The notes under the pieces were generated by a model, which worked only from the letters and a program-made list of their open reading frames with translations, was not told the origin of the DNA and did no database searches. A DNA stretch of 64,000 nucleotides from Candidimonas sp. SYP-B2681 (GTDB taxonomy: Bacteria > Pseudomonadota > Gammaproteobacteria > Burkholderiales > Burkholderiaceae_B). The stretch is from the NCBI RefSeq assembly GCF_003971065.1, contig NZ_RYDV01000002.1, forward strand, positions 372,001 to 436,000, given 5' to 3'. Numbering within the stretch: position 1 is the first letter of the stretch; each line of letters opens with the position of its first letter. Positions 47,177-55,471 of the stretch are shown piece by piece. Made by a program: the position numbers and the translations under genes.

Positions 47177-48108
47177 CGGCATTACCGATTACGGTTCCGG
47201 CGACCGCCAAGACGGCTCACGAAAGCTTATGGCGTGTTTTTATTGCACAGTTTCTATCCAGCAAGATGGCCGTTTTCGGTCTTGTACTGTTAGTGATCTT
47301 TTTGATCCTGGCAATTTTTGCGCCCTGGATCGCGCCGCAGAATCCATTCGACATCGGCACTCTGGACATCATGGATTCCAAAATGCCGCCGGGTAGCGTC
47401 AATGCCGACGGCAGCATGACCTATTGGCTCGGTACCGACGGGCAGGCTCGCGATATTTTTTCGGCGATCTTGTATGGCATGCGTATCAGCTTGATTGTGG
47501 GGTCGGTGTCGGTGTCCGCCGCTTTTCTGATTGGTACCGCGGTAGGACTCGTCTCGGCCTATTTCGGAGGGCGTATCGACGCCCTGTTAATGCGCATCGT
47601 CGATATCCAACTGTCATTTCCAGCCATTCTGGTCGCCTTGATTCTCCTTGCGGTATTGGGCAAAGGCGTCGACAAAGTCATTTATGCCTTGATCGCCGTA
47701 CAGTGGGCCTACTTCGCCCGCGCCGCCCGTGCCGCCGCCATTGTCGAGCGGAATAAAGAATATGTCGAAGCAGCACGATGTATGTCGCTTTCGTGGCACC
47801 GAATTCTTTGGCGCCACGTCTTTCCCAACTGCATCCCACCATTAATGGTCATCGCCACGATCGATCTGGCGCATGCGATCGCCCTGGAAGCCACCTTGTC
47901 ATTCCTGGGAGTAGGGGTGCCGGTTACTGAGCCTTCGCTTGGCATGTTGATTTCCAATGGCTTCGAGTTTCTATTGTCTGGCAATTATTGGATCTCGTTT
48001 TTCCCCGGTATTGCGCTGGCCGCCATCGTTGTGGCGATCAATTTGGTGGGCGATCATTTGCGCGATATTCTCAATCCCCGCAATGAGATCCAGGGGGTTA
48101 GCCTGTGA
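47173..48108 (+). CDS. dppC: Peptide ABC transporter permease (DppC family)
   Basis: The second permease, 311 residues. The N-terminal FLSSKMAVFGLVLLVIFLILAIFAPWIAPQNPF is the DppC/OppC hallmark. The periplasmic loop has YWLGTDGQARDIFSAILYGMRIS, and the EAA loop EYVEAARCMSLSWHRILWRHVFPN. Start ATG 47173 in an ATGA overlap with dppB; anything read upstream in this frame is a shadow of dppB. Confidence 0.93.
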   Translation: MTALPITVPATAKTAHESLWRVFIAQFLSSKMAVFGLVLLVIFLILAIFAPWIAPQNPFDIGTLDIMDSKMPPGSVNADGSMTYWLGTDGQARDIFSAILYGMRISLIVGSVSVSAAFLIGTAVGLVSAYFGGRIDALLMRIVDIQLSFPAILVALILLAVLGKGVDKVIYALIAVQWAYFARAARAAAIVERNKEYVEAARCMSLSWHRILWRHVFPNCIPPLMVIATIDLAHAIALEATLSFLGVGVPVTEPSLGMLISNGFEFLLSGNYWISFFPGIALAAIVVAINLVGDHLRDILNPRNEIQGVSL

Positions 48109-49100
48109 GCCAATTGCCGACGCCCGTATCGACTCCCCTTTTACTGGACGTACAGGGGCTGAAAACCTGGTTCCACACGCGAGCCGGCATAGTCAAGGCA
48201 GTGGACGGCGTTTCTTTGCAGCTTAGACAAGGTGAAATCCTAGGCCTGGTGGGTGAATCAGGGTCCGGGAAAAGCATTACCGGATTCTCATTGCTCAACT
48301 TGGTCGACGAGCCCGGCCGCATGCGCGCCGATCGCCTTCTGTTCGATGGGCAGGATTTGCAGACCCTATCAACGGAAGACTACCGCCGATTGCGGGGTCG
48401 TGACATGGCGATGATTTTCCAGGATCCCTCCATGACCTTGAATCCCGTCCTCAGAATCGACACGCAAATGATAGAGGCAGTGCAAGCCCATAACCGTGTG
48501 TCGCGCAAGGCGGCACGAGCTCGCGCACTCGAGGTTCTGGGAAAGGTTGGAATTCCATCTCCCGAAGAGCGTTTGCAAGTTTATCCGCACCACTTGTCGG
48601 GTGGCATGCGCCAGCGTGTTGCCATCGCCATTGCACTGCTGAACTCACCAAAATTGATCATTGCCGATGAGCCCACGACTGCCCTCGACGTAACCATACA
48701 GGGCCAGATTCTGTATGAGGTGCAGAAGCTGTGCCGCGAAACCGGAACAGCCTTGATCTGGATCACTCACGATTTGGCCATTGTATCGGGCCTGGCAGAC
48801 AGGCTGGCCGTCATGTATGCCGGTCGAATTGTTGAAACCGCAGCTACGGGCGTGATTATCGGTGCCGCACAACATCCTTATTCCCATGGCCTGATGGCGT
48901 CGATTCCTTCAATCCAAACGCGAGGACAAGCTCTGTTCCAGATCCCTGGTGCGACGCCGTCCTTACTGAATCTTCCGCAAGGCTGTCCTTTCCGCTCGCG
49001 GTGCTACCGTGCCACCGCCCAATGTGAACTTGACCCTGTGCTTGAAGAAGTGGCAACCGGCCATTGGGTCAGCTGTTGGCATAAAGGAGCGCAAGCATGA
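48105..49100 (+). CDS. dppD: Peptide ABC transporter ATP-binding protein (DppD family)
   Basis: A 331-residue ATPase: Walker A GESGSGKS, signature LSGGMRQRVAIAIAL, Walker B LIIADEPTTALDVTIQGQI, and the C-terminal oligopeptide-transporter region with CPFRSRCYRATAQCELD (cysteines that in relatives bind an iron-sulfur cluster). Start GTG 48105, overlapping dppC by 4 bp. Confidence 0.94.
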   Translation: MSQLPTPVSTPLLLDVQGLKTWFHTRAGIVKAVDGVSLQLRQGEILGLVGESGSGKSITGFSLLNLVDEPGRMRADRLLFDGQDLQTLSTEDYRRLRGRDMAMIFQDPSMTLNPVLRIDTQMIEAVQAHNRVSRKAARARALEVLGKVGIPSPEERLQVYPHHLSGGMRQRVAIAIALLNSPKLIIADEPTTALDVTIQGQILYEVQKLCRETGTALIWITHDLAIVSGLADRLAVMYAGRIVETAATGVIIGAAQHPYSHGLMASIPSIQTRGQALFQIPGATPSLLNLPQGCPFRSRCYRATAQCELDPVLEEVATGHWVSCWHKGAQA

Positions 49101-50221
49101 GCGTTGTCGATAGCGGTACGCGTGTTGTGCCGCAAACCGATGCAACGTCTAGCGCTCCGAACGAGCGCGTGATCTTGCGATTAAGCGGAGTACATCGGCA
49201 TTACACCCAGCCCGCCGACATCCTGGTGCGCCTGGGAAGGCTTTTAAAAGGGGCAGGCAAGCCAGCCTCGGTGCAGGCAGTCGCCGGTGTGGACCTCGAT
49301 GTCGTTGCGGGAGAAGTGATGGGCATAGTGGGCGAGTCGGGGTGTGGAAAGTCCACACTCGGTCGCATGCTGACCGGAATTCTACCGCCCACATCCGGCC
49401 AGATCTTTTATAACGGGAAAGAAGTCAGCCTGCTAGATACGGCAGCCCGTCGCGAATACGATCTTGGTGTCCAGATGATTTTTCAGGACCCGTTCTCATC
49501 CTTAAATCCTCGCATGCGTGTCATCGATATCATCGGCGAGGCCCCGGTCGTGCATGGTCTTGTGCAACGTGCACGAAAAGAAGACTACGTTGCCGAACTG
49601 ATGGAAAAGGTGGGACTTGATCCCGTTTACCGATTTCGGTATCCCCATCAGTTTTCTGGAGGTCAGCGTCAGCGCATAGGCATTGCACGCGCTTTGGCCC
49701 TTAGGCCCGCAGTAATTGTGTGCGATGAAGCCGTCGCAGCACTTGATGTATCTATCCAGGCTCAGGTGCTCAACCTTTTTATCAAGTTGCGTCGCGAGTT
49801 CGGGTTGACGTACTTTTTTATTAGCCACAATCTGGGCGTCGTGAGCCATATTGCGGATCGCGTCGCGATTATGTATTTGGGGCGCATCGTTGAAATTGCG
49901 GACACCGAAACAATCTTCAGCCGCGCGAATCACCCCTACACACAGGCACTGATCAAAGAGCTGCCAATGTTGCGCACGGATCAGCGTCAGTTCGACCCAA
50001 TAAAAGGCGAACTGCCTTCGCCGCTCGACCCGCCTCCGGGCTGCCCTTTTCACCCGCGTTGCCCGGAAGCCATGGCGCGTTGCAAGGTCGAACGTCCACT
50101 GCTTAAACCGGTTGCAAGTGCAGAACTTGCCGGAGATATACCGGATATAAGGAAGCGGCCGCATCAGAGTGCGTGTCATTTGAATGATTTCGACCCCCGG
50201 AGGAAACATGAGATTTGCTGA
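49097..50221 (+). CDS. dppF: Peptide ABC transporter ATP-binding protein (DppF family)
   Basis: A 374-residue ATPase: Walker A GESGCGKST, signature FSGGQRQRIGIARAL, Walker B VIVCDEAVAALDVSIQAQ. DEA replaces the usual DEP after the Walker B Asp-Glu, a common DppF variant. The C-terminal cysteine block is CPFHPRCPEAMARC. It starts in an ATGA overlap with dppD and runs 14 bp into the following amidohydrolase gene. Confidence 0.94.
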   Translation: MSVVDSGTRVVPQTDATSSAPNERVILRLSGVHRHYTQPADILVRLGRLLKGAGKPASVQAVAGVDLDVVAGEVMGIVGESGCGKSTLGRMLTGILPPTSGQIFYNGKEVSLLDTAARREYDLGVQMIFQDPFSSLNPRMRVIDIIGEAPVVHGLVQRARKEDYVAELMEKVGLDPVYRFRYPHQFSGGQRQRIGIARALALRPAVIVCDEAVAALDVSIQAQVLNLFIKLRREFGLTYFFISHNLGVVSHIADRVAIMYLGRIVEIADTETIFSRANHPYTQALIKELPMLRTDQRQFDPIKGELPSPLDPPPGCPFHPRCPEAMARCKVERPLLKPVASAELAGDIPDIRKRPHQSACHLNDFDPRRKHEIC

Positions 50222-51068
50222 TGAATCGTTTGAGCCGTATGTGTTGTCGCTCCCAAAGAGCACTGTTATACCTTTGGTGTGCGATTCGCCGCATAGTGGA
50301 GTGATCTACCCCGCAGATTTTCAAAACTACGTGCCGACGTCAGTATTGCGTTCGGGTGAAGATACTTACGTGGAAGAGCTTTGGCGTTCGCTTCCTTTTG
50401 TAGGGGGAACCTTGATAGCGGCTAATTTTCCGCGCACGTATATTGATCCGAATCGCGATGTGGACGATATCGATCCAAATATACTTGCGGAACCGTGGGC
50501 TTCCGAACTGCACCCTACTGAAAAGAGTCGTTTAGGTTATGGATTGATATGGAGCCGTGTACACAACCAGCCGATTTATGACCGCAAGCTGTGGGTCGCC
50601 GAAGTGGAAAACCGTATTGGTACGTACTACGAGCCTTATCATGCCGTGCTGAACCGATACATTGAGCTTGCGCATGAGCGTTTTGGGGGCGTTTGGCATT
50701 TGAATTTGCACTCAATGCCGTCCAACTCGTATGAAATTCTTGAATTGAAGGCCGATAAGCCATTGGCCGATTTCGTGCTGGGCGACCGCGACGGTACAAC
50801 TTGCGATCCGACACTAACGGGCATCGTCGAGGATTTTTTGCTCGAGCACGGGTATACGGTGGCGCGTAATGATCCATTCAAAGGAGTAGCATTAATCGGT
50901 CGTTTAGGCCGCCCGGCGGAAAATCGGCATAGTCTGCAAATCGAGGTGAATCGGGCGCTATATATGGACGAGTCGACTTACGAGAAGACCGCTAGCTTCG
51001 AGGCGTTGCAGAAAGACTTGGCGAAACTTAGCGAGAAGGTGGCTGAGTTTGTGAAGATGCTGATATAG
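50208..51068 (+). CDS. N-formylglutamate amidohydrolase family protein
   Basis: A 286-residue zinc-hydrolase-type protein of the HutG family, which releases formate from N-formyl-L-glutamate in histidine breakdown. It has VCDSPHSGVIYP near the N-terminus, NFPRTYIDPNRDVDDID, and LNLHSMPS in the middle. The ATG at 50208 is preceded by GGAGG. It overlaps dppF by 14 bp, so it belongs to the peptide-transporter operon. No other hut gene is nearby, so another formyl or acyl amide substrate taken up by this transporter is possible. Confidence 0.88.
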   Translation: MRFADESFEPYVLSLPKSTVIPLVCDSPHSGVIYPADFQNYVPTSVLRSGEDTYVEELWRSLPFVGGTLIAANFPRTYIDPNRDVDDIDPNILAEPWASELHPTEKSRLGYGLIWSRVHNQPIYDRKLWVAEVENRIGTYYEPYHAVLNRYIELAHERFGGVWHLNLHSMPSNSYEILELKADKPLADFVLGDRDGTTCDPTLTGIVEDFLLEHGYTVARNDPFKGVALIGRLGRPAENRHSLQIEVNRALYMDESTYEKTASFEALQKDLAKLSEKVAEFVKMLI

Positions 51069-51110
51069 CCCGGTTCGCAGTAGGGCACCGATCTACCGTA
51101 GGAGAGTTCT

Positions 51111-51725
51111 ATGAGAAAACTCATTGCGTCTACGTTTACATCACTCGATGGTGTCATGCAGGCACCAGGAGGACCGGCCGAAGATCCAAGCGGAGAATTC
51201 ACGTTAGGTGGTTGGCTGTTCGGGTTCGCGTTCGCGGACACGGGCATGGATCTTTCTGCCTCGGGTTTCGATGGTAAAGATCGAGAGCTTATCCTCGGTC
51301 GCAAAACCTACGAAATATTCGAGGCATATTGGCCTTACCAACCAGAGGATAATCCGATTGCGAAGACACTCAATGCGGCAAAAAAACATGTGGCGTCCCG
51401 CACTTTGAAGTCATTGCAGTGGAACAATTCGTCGATACTCGGCGATGACATCGTTTCAGCCATAACCATGCTTAAGGCTCAGCCCGGATACGACCTTCAA
51501 ATCATTGGCAGCGGCAATCTGATTCAGACCCTACATGCCGAAGCCCTCATTGACGAATACAACATATGGACGTACCCGGTAGTTCTTGGCCGCGGAAAGC
51601 GCTTGTTTGAAAATGGTGCAAGGCCATGTGCGCTGCGGCTCGTCGCCTACAAGGTGTCAACAACTGGGGTGGTAATGAGCACCTATGTTCCCGCTGGAGA
51701 TATTCAGCTTGGCTCGCTCGGCTAG
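51111..51725 (+). CDS. Dihydrofolate-reductase-fold (RibD C-terminal-like) protein
   Basis: A 204-residue member of the RibD-C/DHFR-like oxidoreductase family. It begins KLIASTFTSLDGVMQAPGGPAEDPSG, with GRKTYEIFEAYWP and LQIIGSGNLIQTL as the NADPH-binding-type blocks. Such stand-alone proteins are common and mostly uncharacterised. AGGAGAG precedes the ATG. Confidence 0.88.
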   Translation: MRKLIASTFTSLDGVMQAPGGPAEDPSGEFTLGGWLFGFAFADTGMDLSASGFDGKDRELILGRKTYEIFEAYWPYQPEDNPIAKTLNAAKKHVASRTLKSLQWNNSSILGDDIVSAITMLKAQPGYDLQIIGSGNLIQTLHAEALIDEYNIWTYPVVLGRGKRLFENGARPCALRLVAYKVSTTGVVMSTYVPAGDIQLGSLG

Positions 51726-51934
51726 GCCAAGCCAAGCGCGAAAGAATTGACCCGGCGCGCCAAGATGGTTAAAAATGCGACGTGAATGTTCTGTCTGTAA
51801 TCTGTTCGCTGCCACCGTGTTCCAAGAGACGCTGCCATCGCGGTGCCTCTCAGCCCAGTTTTTTGGCAGACCAGCACTCAGGCCTGATACTTCCGTCGGG
51901 CGGACATCCAAGCGTTATGCATAAAGGAAAAATA

Positions 51935-52318
51935 ATGCCCGGCGACGTAACAGGCGGTGTTCGCCTGATCCTCAGGCTTGAAGGATTAGTAGTCCTTGCT
52001 GCGGCCTCACTTGCGTACTCCGAGTTCGCAGACCATGGTTGGACTATCTTTGCCATTTGTTTTCTGTTGCCCGATATTTCATTTTCAGGCTATCTATTGG
52101 GACCAAAGGCTGGAGCGGCCGCCTATAATTTTGCGCACTCGTATATCGGCGCCGTTGTTTGCCTGATCGTCGGTTTATTGTCTGCCATCCCGCTTTTATT
52201 AACCATCGGCTTAATCTGGTGCGCCCATATTGGTTTTGATCGCATGCTGGGGTATGGCCTTAAATATCAGGCAGGATTTAGCTTTACTCATTTCGGCCGG
52301 ATTGGTAAACAAGCATAA
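51935..52318 (+). CDS. DUF4260 family membrane protein
   Basis: A 127-residue protein with four hydrophobic segments. RLEGLVVLAAASLAYSEF, FAICFLLPDISFSGYLLGPKAGAAAYNFAHSY and WCAHIGFDRMLGYGLKYQAGFSFTHFGRIG are typical of DUF4260. Function unknown. The ATG at 51935 with AAGGA upstream is preferred to ATG 51917 or a longer extension. Confidence 0.82.
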   Translation: MPGDVTGGVRLILRLEGLVVLAAASLAYSEFADHGWTIFAICFLLPDISFSGYLLGPKAGAAAYNFAHSYIGAVVCLIVGLLSAIPLLLTIGLIWCAHIGFDRMLGYGLKYQAGFSFTHFGRIGKQA

Positions 52319-52433
52319 CCGGCGACGCTTTTGCGGCGATCTGGGTAACCGTCCCAAACGCGTATTGGGGCAACACGCAACTTAGCGGGCCAAGACCAAC
52401 ATTGCAGTTTCCAGGCTACTGCGCGACCACAGC

Positions 52434-52871
52434 GTGAGTCGCATTGAAACGGGGGAAAAGAATATAAAGATTACCGTCGAGACAACCATATGCGCGCCAA
52501 TTGAAAGAGTGTGGCACGCCTACACAACGCCAGACGACATAGTCCAATGGAATGCAGCCTCCGATGACTGGCACACCACCAAAGCCAGTGTTGATCTTCG
52601 AGTGGGCGGTGCTTTTTCATCCCGGATGGAGGCGAAGGACGGTAGCTTTGGATTTGACTTTGCCGGCACCTATACCGACGTAGTTCCGAACCGCCTGATC
52701 GAATATTCCTTCGGGGACCGCGCGGCTACGATTGAATTCGCGGAAAACCCCGAAGGCGTCAGCGTAAGGGTTTCATTCGACGCCGAATCAACCCATTCCG
52801 TTGAGCAGCAGCAGGCCGGATGGCAGGCAATTCTTAATAATTTCGCGCGCCATGTTGAAGGCCGCAAGTAG
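52434..52871 (+). CDS. SRPBCC/AHSA1-like domain protein
   Basis: A 145-residue START-like fold protein: TVETTICAPIERVWHAYTTPDDIVQWNAASDDWHTTKASVDLRVGG..., ending QQAGWQAILNNFARHVEG. This family (activator of Hsp90 homologue-like) binds hydrophobic ligands; the role is unknown. The start appears to be GTG 52434, with no ATG near it. Confidence 0.82.
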   Translation: MSRIETGEKNIKITVETTICAPIERVWHAYTTPDDIVQWNAASDDWHTTKASVDLRVGGAFSSRMEAKDGSFGFDFAGTYTDVVPNRLIEYSFGDRAATIEFAENPEGVSVRVSFDAESTHSVEQQQAGWQAILNNFARHVEGRK

Positions 52872-53012
52872 TGTACTGACAGCCGACTCGTCGCTCCACA
52901 AGCAATAAAAGGTTGCCGCTAAGCGCCGTAGAGATTTGCAGCGCCGGCGCGCTCTACCTTTCGTCTATTGCCCGCTTTTCCATTTTCTGATCGTCTCTAC
53001 GCACTGACTTAT

Positions 53013-53241
53013 GAGGCGCAGGGGGCCAGGGCAGGGTAGGCGAAAGGTTGAGCGCGCCGGGCTGTGCAGCGCAATCGGGGGATAAAGGGCGTGCATGTCT
53101 GAGCCAACAAAAGCACAGTCCGTCAGGACTGGCGTTGGCGAGTTCACGCCCGCCCCGATTGTGTTGTACGGCCCGGGTAGTTCCGGCTCAGCCGGAACCG
53201 CAGCGATCTTGAGCCAGCCCTGTCCTGGCCCCCTGCGCCTC
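53013..53241 (+). repeat. Folded repeat, copy 3
   Basis: Terminal stem: an 18-bp perfect inverted repeat, 53013-53030 (GAGGCGCAGGGGGCCAGG) with 53224-53241, extended inward with wobble pairs. Long stem: CAATCGGGG (53072-53080) with 53153-53161 and GGGCGTG (53087-53093) with 53145-53151, leaving gataaa opposite one g. Cap CAGTCC/GGACTG (53116-53131, loop gtca). The 3' hairpin is GTTCCGGC/GCCGGAAC (53180-53198, loop tca). Layout is the same as copies 1 and 2. The rest of 52872-53350 holds the tandem repeat and a small hairpin at about 52929-52958. Confidence 0.87.
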
Positions 53242-53247
53242 CTTAAG

Positions 53248-53329
53248 AACGAACGAACGAACGAAACGAGCGAAGGGAACGAACGAAACGAGCGAAGGGA
53301 ACGAACGAAACGAGCGGAGGGAACGAACC
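53248..53329 (+). repeat. Tandem 22-bp direct repeat
   Basis: Three head-to-tail 22-bp units (53256-53277, 53278-53299, 53300-53321) of the form AACGAACGAAACGAGCGAAG plus GG; the third differs by one base. Partial units lie on both sides. It begins within 10 bp of the end of folded repeat copy 3. There is no spacer variation, so it is not a CRISPR array. Confidence 0.9.
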
Positions 53330-53350
53330 AAGAAACCCATCCCGTCAAAA

Positions 53351-54385
53351 TCACACCAACCTCGCGTCAATCAAACTGAACCGAGACGATTGCCCCGGGC
53401 GTTCGTATACTTGCCAGGTCACCTGATCCGCACCGACATGAATATCTGCGGTAGCCATCGTGTTCTCGCCGTCAGTATCGTCCGGCGAATCGCGATAAAT
53501 CGGATACTCATCGTTCGCTTGATCCGCCAAAATAGCCAAAGGATCGATATCAGCAGGACTAGCAGCCAAACCCCCATGTAGCAAGGAACTTCCCCGTAAC
53601 TGCCGATGCAAAGACGACTCCGTAATCACCTGCGGGAAATTGCACATCGAGTCATGGATAACATGATTGGCATGTAAAGACGGCGCTTCAATCGTTTGCA
53701 CTGAAACTCCCATGTCATTGAACTCAACACTCAGCAGATCCAGGACACCGCGTTGCGCCAAACTAAGATGAAAACCTCCAGACCTCTGCGTATTGTTCAA
53801 CAGCTCCACCGCGTCATCCAAGCTTGACTCATTCAGCATGGCACGAGTAAGAACCATACGCGGAACACCCACTGTTACGCGACGCGAGCGTAAATTATTC
53901 ACCGTCATCGCCAAGCCGTGCTCTGTCACGGCGAAAGTATGGCCCGGAATAGAAGCTGGGTATAAAAAGGACGCGAAGCGAGGGCCTTCGTTAGGGGTAA
54001 ATTCTCCGATGCCACAGTAGCCGGCAAAGCCTGGATCGCCATCTTCGTTGTGGCTGATGCGCGGCCCGCTGCTCGATGGCAATTGGATGGTGGTGCAACC
54101 ATCGGCCGCCATCGACCATACATCGCCACGGCAATTCCACAAGAATACATCCTCGGCCGGAAGCTCAAGACCAGATGCCAGGCCCATCAGTTCTTCATGA
54201 ATAAGTGGGAAGTGCTGCTGGACGAGTGCTTGCATGACACGCGCAGCATTCGTATTACGCCAAACCATTACGCTGTCCCAGGCCGACGAAGATATCAGAT
54301 AAGAATGGGCGGCTTGTGCTCCGAATCGGCCCAGTGCGTGGCCGATCTGAAATGGAGTTCCGGACAGTTCAATCAATGACAGCAT
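53351..54385 (-). CDS. C45-family peptidase / acyl-transferase-like Ntn hydrolase
   Basis: A 344-residue protein resembling acyl-CoA:6-aminopenicillanate acyltransferase (peptidase family C45). This family self-cleaves before a Cys; here ADGCTTIQLP (about residue 95) is the likely site. ISHNEDGDPGF and the downstream Asn-rich FAVTEHGLAMTVNNL also fit. Substrates in bacteria are mostly unknown amides. It lies 7 bp downstream of the RpiR-type regulator on the same strand. Confidence 0.82.
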   Translation of the reverse strand: MLSLIELSGTPFQIGHALGRFGAQAAHSYLISSSAWDSVMVWRNTNAARVMQALVQQHFPLIHEELMGLASGLELPAEDVFLWNCRGDVWSMAADGCTTIQLPSSSGPRISHNEDGDPGFAGYCGIGEFTPNEGPRFASFLYPASIPGHTFAVTEHGLAMTVNNLRSRRVTVGVPRMVLTRAMLNESSLDDAVELLNNTQRSGGFHLSLAQRGVLDLLSVEFNDMGVSVQTIEAPSLHANHVIHDSMCNFPQVITESSLHRQLRGSSLLHGGLAASPADIDPLAILADQANDEYPIYRDSPDDTDGENTMATADIHVGADQVTWQVYERPGQSSRFSLIDARLV

Positions 54386-54392
54386 GAGAACC

Positions 54393-55283
54393 CTATTTAG
54401 TATTCAAATAATACGCACCGGTCTGGTGCAACTGCTCTTCAGCGCTTTCAATGCCGGCAACAGCCTGTTTACCCGCTTTAGCCAGTAACTGTTCTACTAG
54501 AATTTCAATCAGCGCAATCGCCGCAGTACTGGAGGGAAAGAAAGAGGGAGTTTCAGTTGAAAAAACCAGGATGCAGTCCGCATCTTGGGCGATGGGTGCG
54601 ACGATGCTGTCACAAATGGCCAGCACCGGGCAGCCCGCATGACGAGCAGCCTTCGCGGCCTGAATCGCTTCCCTGGAATAGGGAGCAAAACTAATGATAA
54701 CTAATGCATCGTCTTTCTTTATAGAACGCAAATCCATTTCCAATGTGCCGGCATCGCCTCGCATGACACTTACCGACGTGCGGAACAAACGGTATAAATA
54801 TTGGAACGTAAATGCGGATGCGAATGAGATCCGAAACCCGGCAATGTGCACGTGCGCTGCGTTGGACAGTAGATCGACCGCAGCCAGCAGGCGATCGGCG
54901 TTCAGGTCAGTAAGCCGGTTAATGTTACGGACATGTGCCGCTATGTTTTTATCCAAGATATCGAGCGAGTTCTTACTTCGTATTACTTTTCGCGCCTGCT
55001 CTGTATAACGCCGGGGCGCCAGTCTCATTCTTTGCGCGAACACGTCTTTGAGCGAATTCCACCCATCGTATCCCAGCGATTGGGCCAGGCGTACCAGTGT
55101 GGCGGGCTGGACGCCGGCTTGGGCGGCGATCTTGCGCATGGAAGATATTGGGATCTCTGCCGGCGAATCGATCAAGTATCGTGCGCCGACCTGAAACTGC
55201 GCGGTCATGCCAGGGAAATCATGTTGTATGCGCTTGACCAGCTCGTCCAGCGTATCGGGGGGGGGATTATATTGGTATGTCAT
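54393..55283 (-). CDS. RpiR-family (MurR/RpiR) transcriptional regulator with SIS domain
   Basis: A 296-residue regulator: N-terminal HTH (SSMRKIAAQAGVQPATLVRLAQSLGYDGWNSLKDVFAQ) and a C-terminal SIS domain (HIAGFRISFASAFTF, DALVIISFAPYSREAIQAAKAARHAGCPVLAICDS). SIS domains bind phosphosugars or related ligands. Divergent from the aminotransferase gene and upstream of the C45 gene, so it likely controls both. ATG 55283 is preferred over ATG 55337. Confidence 0.88.
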   Translation of the reverse strand: MTYQYNPPPDTLDELVKRIQHDFPGMTAQFQVGARYLIDSPAEIPISSMRKIAAQAGVQPATLVRLAQSLGYDGWNSLKDVFAQRMRLAPRRYTEQARKVIRSKNSLDILDKNIAAHVRNINRLTDLNADRLLAAVDLLSNAAHVHIAGFRISFASAFTFQYLYRLFRTSVSVMRGDAGTLEMDLRSIKKDDALVIISFAPYSREAIQAAKAARHAGCPVLAICDSIVAPIAQDADCILVFSTETPSFFPSSTAAIALIEILVEQLLAKAGKQAVAGIESAEEQLHQTGAYYLNTK

Positions 55284-55471
55284 GAAGAGCCAGTGGCAGA
55301 CCTCGCGTGCGACGCGGGGAAATTGCCTTCCGCACATCGTGTGATAACAGCAACAATAATAATGAATAAATCGGGGGCGAGCTGAAAGCGCACGTGATTA
55401 TATTGATTTGGTTGTTGTCTTGTATATCATATTGGAACATTTGTTGAATTTTTAGCGATTCAAGGGCACCC

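Noticed and set aside
53256-53321. Possible CRISPR array
   Set aside because: The 22-bp units follow each other with no spacers, and no cas genes are seen.
52965-53354. Minus-strand ORF rich in Arg/Ser/Phe over the tandem repeat
   Set aside because: It is a low-complexity translation of the 22-bp units and folded repeat.
53095-53379. ORF across folded repeat copy 3 and the tandem repeat
   Set aside because: Composition follows the repeats, the frame is not kept with copy 2, and there is no recognisable domain.
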